From Salsipaludibacter sp038233055 (GTDB lineage: Bacteria > Actinomycetota > Nitriliruptoria > Nitriliruptorales > Nitriliruptoraceae): a DNA stretch of 7,050 bases. The notes under the pieces were generated by a model, which did not search any database, was not told the origin of the DNA, and was given only the letters and a program-made list of their open reading frames with translations. Position 1 is the stretch's first letter; every line of letters starts with the position of its first letter. The stretch lies in contig JBBSMS010000162.1 of NCBI GenBank assembly GCA_038233055.1, forward strand, positions 1-7,050, read 5' to 3'. Below are positions 5,141-7,050 of this stretch, one piece after another. Both the position numbers and the translations under genes were made by a program.

Positions 5141-7015
5141 TCAGGACTCGGACTCGGTGGGAGTCTCGGACTCGGACAGGGTCTCCGACTCGGTCGGTGC
5201 TTCCGACTCGGTCGTGGATTCGGACTCCGTGGCCGTCTCCGACCCCGTCTCCGTGGCCGTTGCCGTCTCGGTCGCACCCTCCGTCGGCTCGACGGCCGGG
5301 GCGTTCATGAGACCACCCCACAGGTAGGTGTAGTACTCGAACCCACCCGTGTTGCCGGTGTGCAGCGGGCTGGACGCGTCCATCCCTGCGGCCCACGTGG
5401 CGATGACGTCACCCGCGTCGAACTCGGACCCGTCGTGGAACGTCACGCCCTCACGCAGGCTGCAGGTCCAGACGGTGCCCTCGTCGTTGGGGACGCACTC
5501 CTCGGCCAGCGCCGGGATGGCGTTGCCCTCGGCGTCGTACTGGTAGAGGCCCTCCAGCACCTGCTCGCAGGCCGACAACGACTCGCCGTCGGACTCGTCG
5601 GAGCAGTACAGCGAGATCGGCTCGGCGTTCTGGACGAAGACCAACGGGTCGGCCTCCGGCTGGAACGTCTTGAACTGCGGAGCACCGAACGGCGGCACCG
5701 AGGCGTTGCCCAGCGAGGCAGCGGCCACGTCGGCGGCTGCGCCGTGCGCGATTGGGACCATCGGGACCTCCTCGCGGATCATGTTGTTGACCTCTTCGTA
5801 GATCGGCTCGGCCGCGGCCGGGTCGACCTCGGCCGCGCCTTCGGCCAGCGCCGAGACGATGTCCGGGTACGGGTCACCGAACTGGACGTTGCCCGCGAAG
5901 TGGTAGTCGAGGAAGTTGGTGACGTGCGGGTAGTCCGCACCCCAGCCCAGCAGGTGGATGCCGTCGAGGCTGCCCTCGGAGACCTCGCCGATGAACGCAC
6001 CCGACTCCATGACGTTGATCTCGGCGTTGATGCCGAGGTTCTTCGACAGCTGCGTCTGGATCTCCACGGCCACGGTCTGCGGCTCGGGGAGGTAGACGCG
6101 GAAGACGTCACGCAGGTGGAGGGTGGTGTCGAAGCCGTCCGGGAACCCGGCGTCGGCCAGCAACTGCTTGGCGGCCTCCGGGTCGAAGTCGTACCACTCC
6201 TCACCCACGCAGGCGTTCTCGATCTGGCACGGCGTGAAGTAGTCCGGCACCTCCGACCCGCTCGGGTAGTAGGTGTCGACGATGCGCTGGCGGTCGATGC
6301 CCATGGCGATCGCCTTGCGGACATCCGGGTTGTCGAACGGCTCGAAGGTGTTGGTGAAGCCCATGTAGAACACGTTGGGGTTCTGGTCTTCCAGCAGCAC
6401 GAGGTTGTCGTCGGATTCGACCAGTTCGTAGTCCGGTGCAGAGATGTTGGTCGCGTACTGGGCGTTGCCCGACTGGACCTCGGTGATGCGCTGTGCGGAC
6501 TCCTCGGCCCAGCGGAACACCAGGGTCTCGAAGGCCGGGGCCTCGCCCCAGTAGTCCTCGTTGCGGGTGAAGGTGATCTCGGAGCCGCGGTTCCAGTTGT
6601 CCAGCACGAACGGCCCGGTCCCGACCGGGCTCTCCAACGGTGCACCACCGCTCTCGGCGAGGTGCTCGGAGGGCTGGATGCCGAAGACGACGAACGCGAT
6701 CTTCTGGAGGAACGCGGGGTCGGGCGAGCACAGGGTGAACACGACCTCGGTGTCCGAGGTGGCCTCGATGCTCTCGACCTTGTTGTCACCGCAGCCGGCC
6801 TCGTTGGCGACCATGGTGGTCTCGGCCTCGCCCGACGCGGGCGGCGGCGCCTCGGAGCCGGATCCGGTGCCGGTGCCGGTGCCGGTGCCGGTGCCGGTGG
6901 GCGCGGCGGCCGTGGACTCGGTGTCGGCGGGCTCGGTCTCGTCGCCACCGCCACAGGCGGCCAGCACCATCGCGCCGACCAGCAGCACGGCGGACAAACG
7001 TCTGCGTGTCCTCAC
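5141..7015 (-). CDS. lipoprotein substrate-binding protein, SBP_bac_5 family, apparently circularly permuted
   Basis: This is the ligand receptor (624 aa) of the importer. A lipoprotein signal (RTRRR, then a hydrophobic run, lipobox LAAC with C21) anchors it outside the membrane. A Thr/Gly/Glu/Pro-rich linker spans 22-78. Residues 79-452 match the middle and end of SBP_bac_5 proteins: VESIEATSDTEVVFTL (80-95), PVGTGPF (130-136), RNEDYWGE (151-158), the DNPDVRKAIAMGIDRQRI segment (228-245), GWGADYP (357-363) and MVPIAHG (419-425). After PEAD (453-456), residues 457-573 match the normal beginning: PLVFVQNAEPISLY, EGLYQYDAEGNAIPALAEEC, LREGVTFHDG (520-529), then DVIATW. A Ser/Thr/Glu tail ends the protein (574-624). 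I chose GTG 7015 because GAGGAG lies 6 nt before it and the signal then starts normally. ATG 7042 would add nine acidic residues. Family certain; substrate unknown. Confidence 0.93.
   Translation of the reverse strand: MRTRRRLSAVLLVGAMVLAACGGGDETEPADTESTAAAPTGTGTGTGTGTGSGSEAPPPASGEAETTMVANEAGCGDNKVESIEATSDTEVVFTLCSPDPAFLQKIAFVVFGIQPSEHLAESGGAPLESPVGTGPFVLDNWNRGSEITFTRNEDYWGEAPAFETLVFRWAEESAQRITEVQSGNAQYATNISAPDYELVESDDNLVLLEDQNPNVFYMGFTNTFEPFDNPDVRKAIAMGIDRQRIVDTYYPSGSEVPDYFTPCQIENACVGEEWYDFDPEAAKQLLADAGFPDGFDTTLHLRDVFRVYLPEPQTVAVEIQTQLSKNLGINAEINVMESGAFIGEVSEGSLDGIHLLGWGADYPHVTNFLDYHFAGNVQFGDPYPDIVSALAEGAAEVDPAAAEPIYEEVNNMIREEVPMVPIAHGAAADVAAASLGNASVPPFGAPQFKTFQPEADPLVFVQNAEPISLYCSDESDGESLSACEQVLEGLYQYDAEGNAIPALAEECVPNDEGTVWTCSLREGVTFHDGSEFDAGDVIATWAAGMDASSPLHTGNTGGFEYYTYLWGGLMNAPAVEPTEGATETATATETGSETATESESTTESEAPTESETLSESETPTESES
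5144..5296 (-). repeat. degenerate repeats encoding the Ser/Thr/Glu-rich C-terminal tail
   Basis: The last 51 codons of the binding-protein gene are built from variants of GAG-TCC/TCG/ACC units, seen on the plus strand as recurring GACTCGG or GTCTCCG. The encoded tail (ATETATATETGSETATESES and on) is acidic and probably disordered. It lies beyond the last segment that matches the family. Confidence 0.7.
5648..5659 (-). other. junction joining the normal C-terminus to the normal N-terminus of the binding protein
   Basis: These four codons (Pro-Glu-Ala-Asp, residues 453-456) lie between PPFGAPQFKTFQ, which matches the end of ordinary family members, and PLVFVQNAEPISLY, which matches their beginning. 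Both termini of the ordinary fold lie in the same domain, so a short join is structurally reasonable. The exact border is my estimate from motif matching. Confidence 0.6.
6864..6899 (-). repeat. six tandem copies of a hexanucleotide encoding Thr-Gly repeats
   Basis: Plus-strand CCGGTG is repeated six times without interruption (ACC GGC codons on the coding strand; the last copy reads ACC GGA). It encodes (Thr-Gly)6 in the linker between the lipid anchor and the folded part of the binding protein. The 6-bp unit keeps the reading frame when copies are gained or lost. Confidence 0.9.
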
Positions 7016-7021
7016 ATCGAT

Positions 7022-7027
7022 CTCCTC
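7022..7027 (-). promoter_or_regulatory. ribosome binding site that decides the binding-protein start
   Basis: GAGGAG on the minus strand, 6 nt before GTG 7015. The alternative ATG at 7042 has only 8 bases of upstream sequence in the window and would place this motif inside the gene, so 7015 is preferred. Confidence 0.65.
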
Positions 7028-7050
7028 GAACTTGGGATTCATCGGCAGGG

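Noticed and set aside
4939..5277. Minus-strand 134-codon frame extending upstream of the leader ORF
   Set aside because: Its upstream part overlaps the binding-protein tail out of frame and is Arg/Pro/Ser low-complexity. Only the last 21 codons have a ribosome binding site and a meaningful stop position.
6600..6640. Inverted-repeat-like GC-rich stretch (CGGCCCGGTCCCGACCGGGCT) within the binding-protein gene
   Set aside because: It encodes the conserved PVGTGPF motif region and neighbouring residues, so coding constraint and high GC explain it.
5141..7015. Binding protein as an assembly error or two broken genes
   Set aside because: One continuous frame links both segments with no stop, frameshift or change in base use, and each part of the ordinary family sequence appears once. 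A circular permutation explains this better than two gene remnants.

Overview
The window is high-GC DNA with strongly GC-rich third codon positions, a lipoprotein-type extracytoplasmic binding protein and frequent GTG starts. This suggests a high-GC actinobacterium. Genus or class cannot be fixed from the sequence. All genes lie on the minus strand, so the operon reads from right to left.

Right to left, the layout is as follows. A lipoprotein substrate-binding protein of the SBP_bac_5 (peptide/nickel) superfamily lies at 7015-5141. A 264-bp spacer follows; it carries a 14-bp perfect hairpin and a possible 21-codon leader ORF. Then come two permeases (DppB-like 4876-3797, DppC-like 3800-2850) and two ATPases (DppD-like 2853-1597, DppF-like 1600-563). 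Together these encode a complete five-component ABC importer of the Dpp/Opp type. A hairpin at 517-546 probably ends this transcript. A separate gene for a small helical, possibly ferritin-like (DUF892-like) protein starts at 450 and leaves the window at base 1.

The four membrane and ATPase genes are coupled by 4-nt stop/start overlaps (ATGA or GTGA) at every junction. The leader ORF is joined to the first permease in the same way. The hairpin after the binding-protein gene fits the usual need for more binding protein than membrane complex.

The most striking observation is that the binding protein appears circularly permuted. After the lipobox and a flexible linker, the mature protein starts with what is normally the middle of an SBP_bac_5 protein and runs to the normal C-terminus. 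It then continues, after only about four residues, into the normal N-terminal segment, which carries the hallmark LREGVTFHDG motif. It ends in an acidic Ser/Thr/Glu tail. The lipid anchor and the tail are therefore both attached at a site that is internal to ordinary family members. Both ATPases also keep four C-terminal cysteines of the kind linked to a [4Fe-4S] cluster in some Dpp ATPases. The substrate cannot be determined from sequence.
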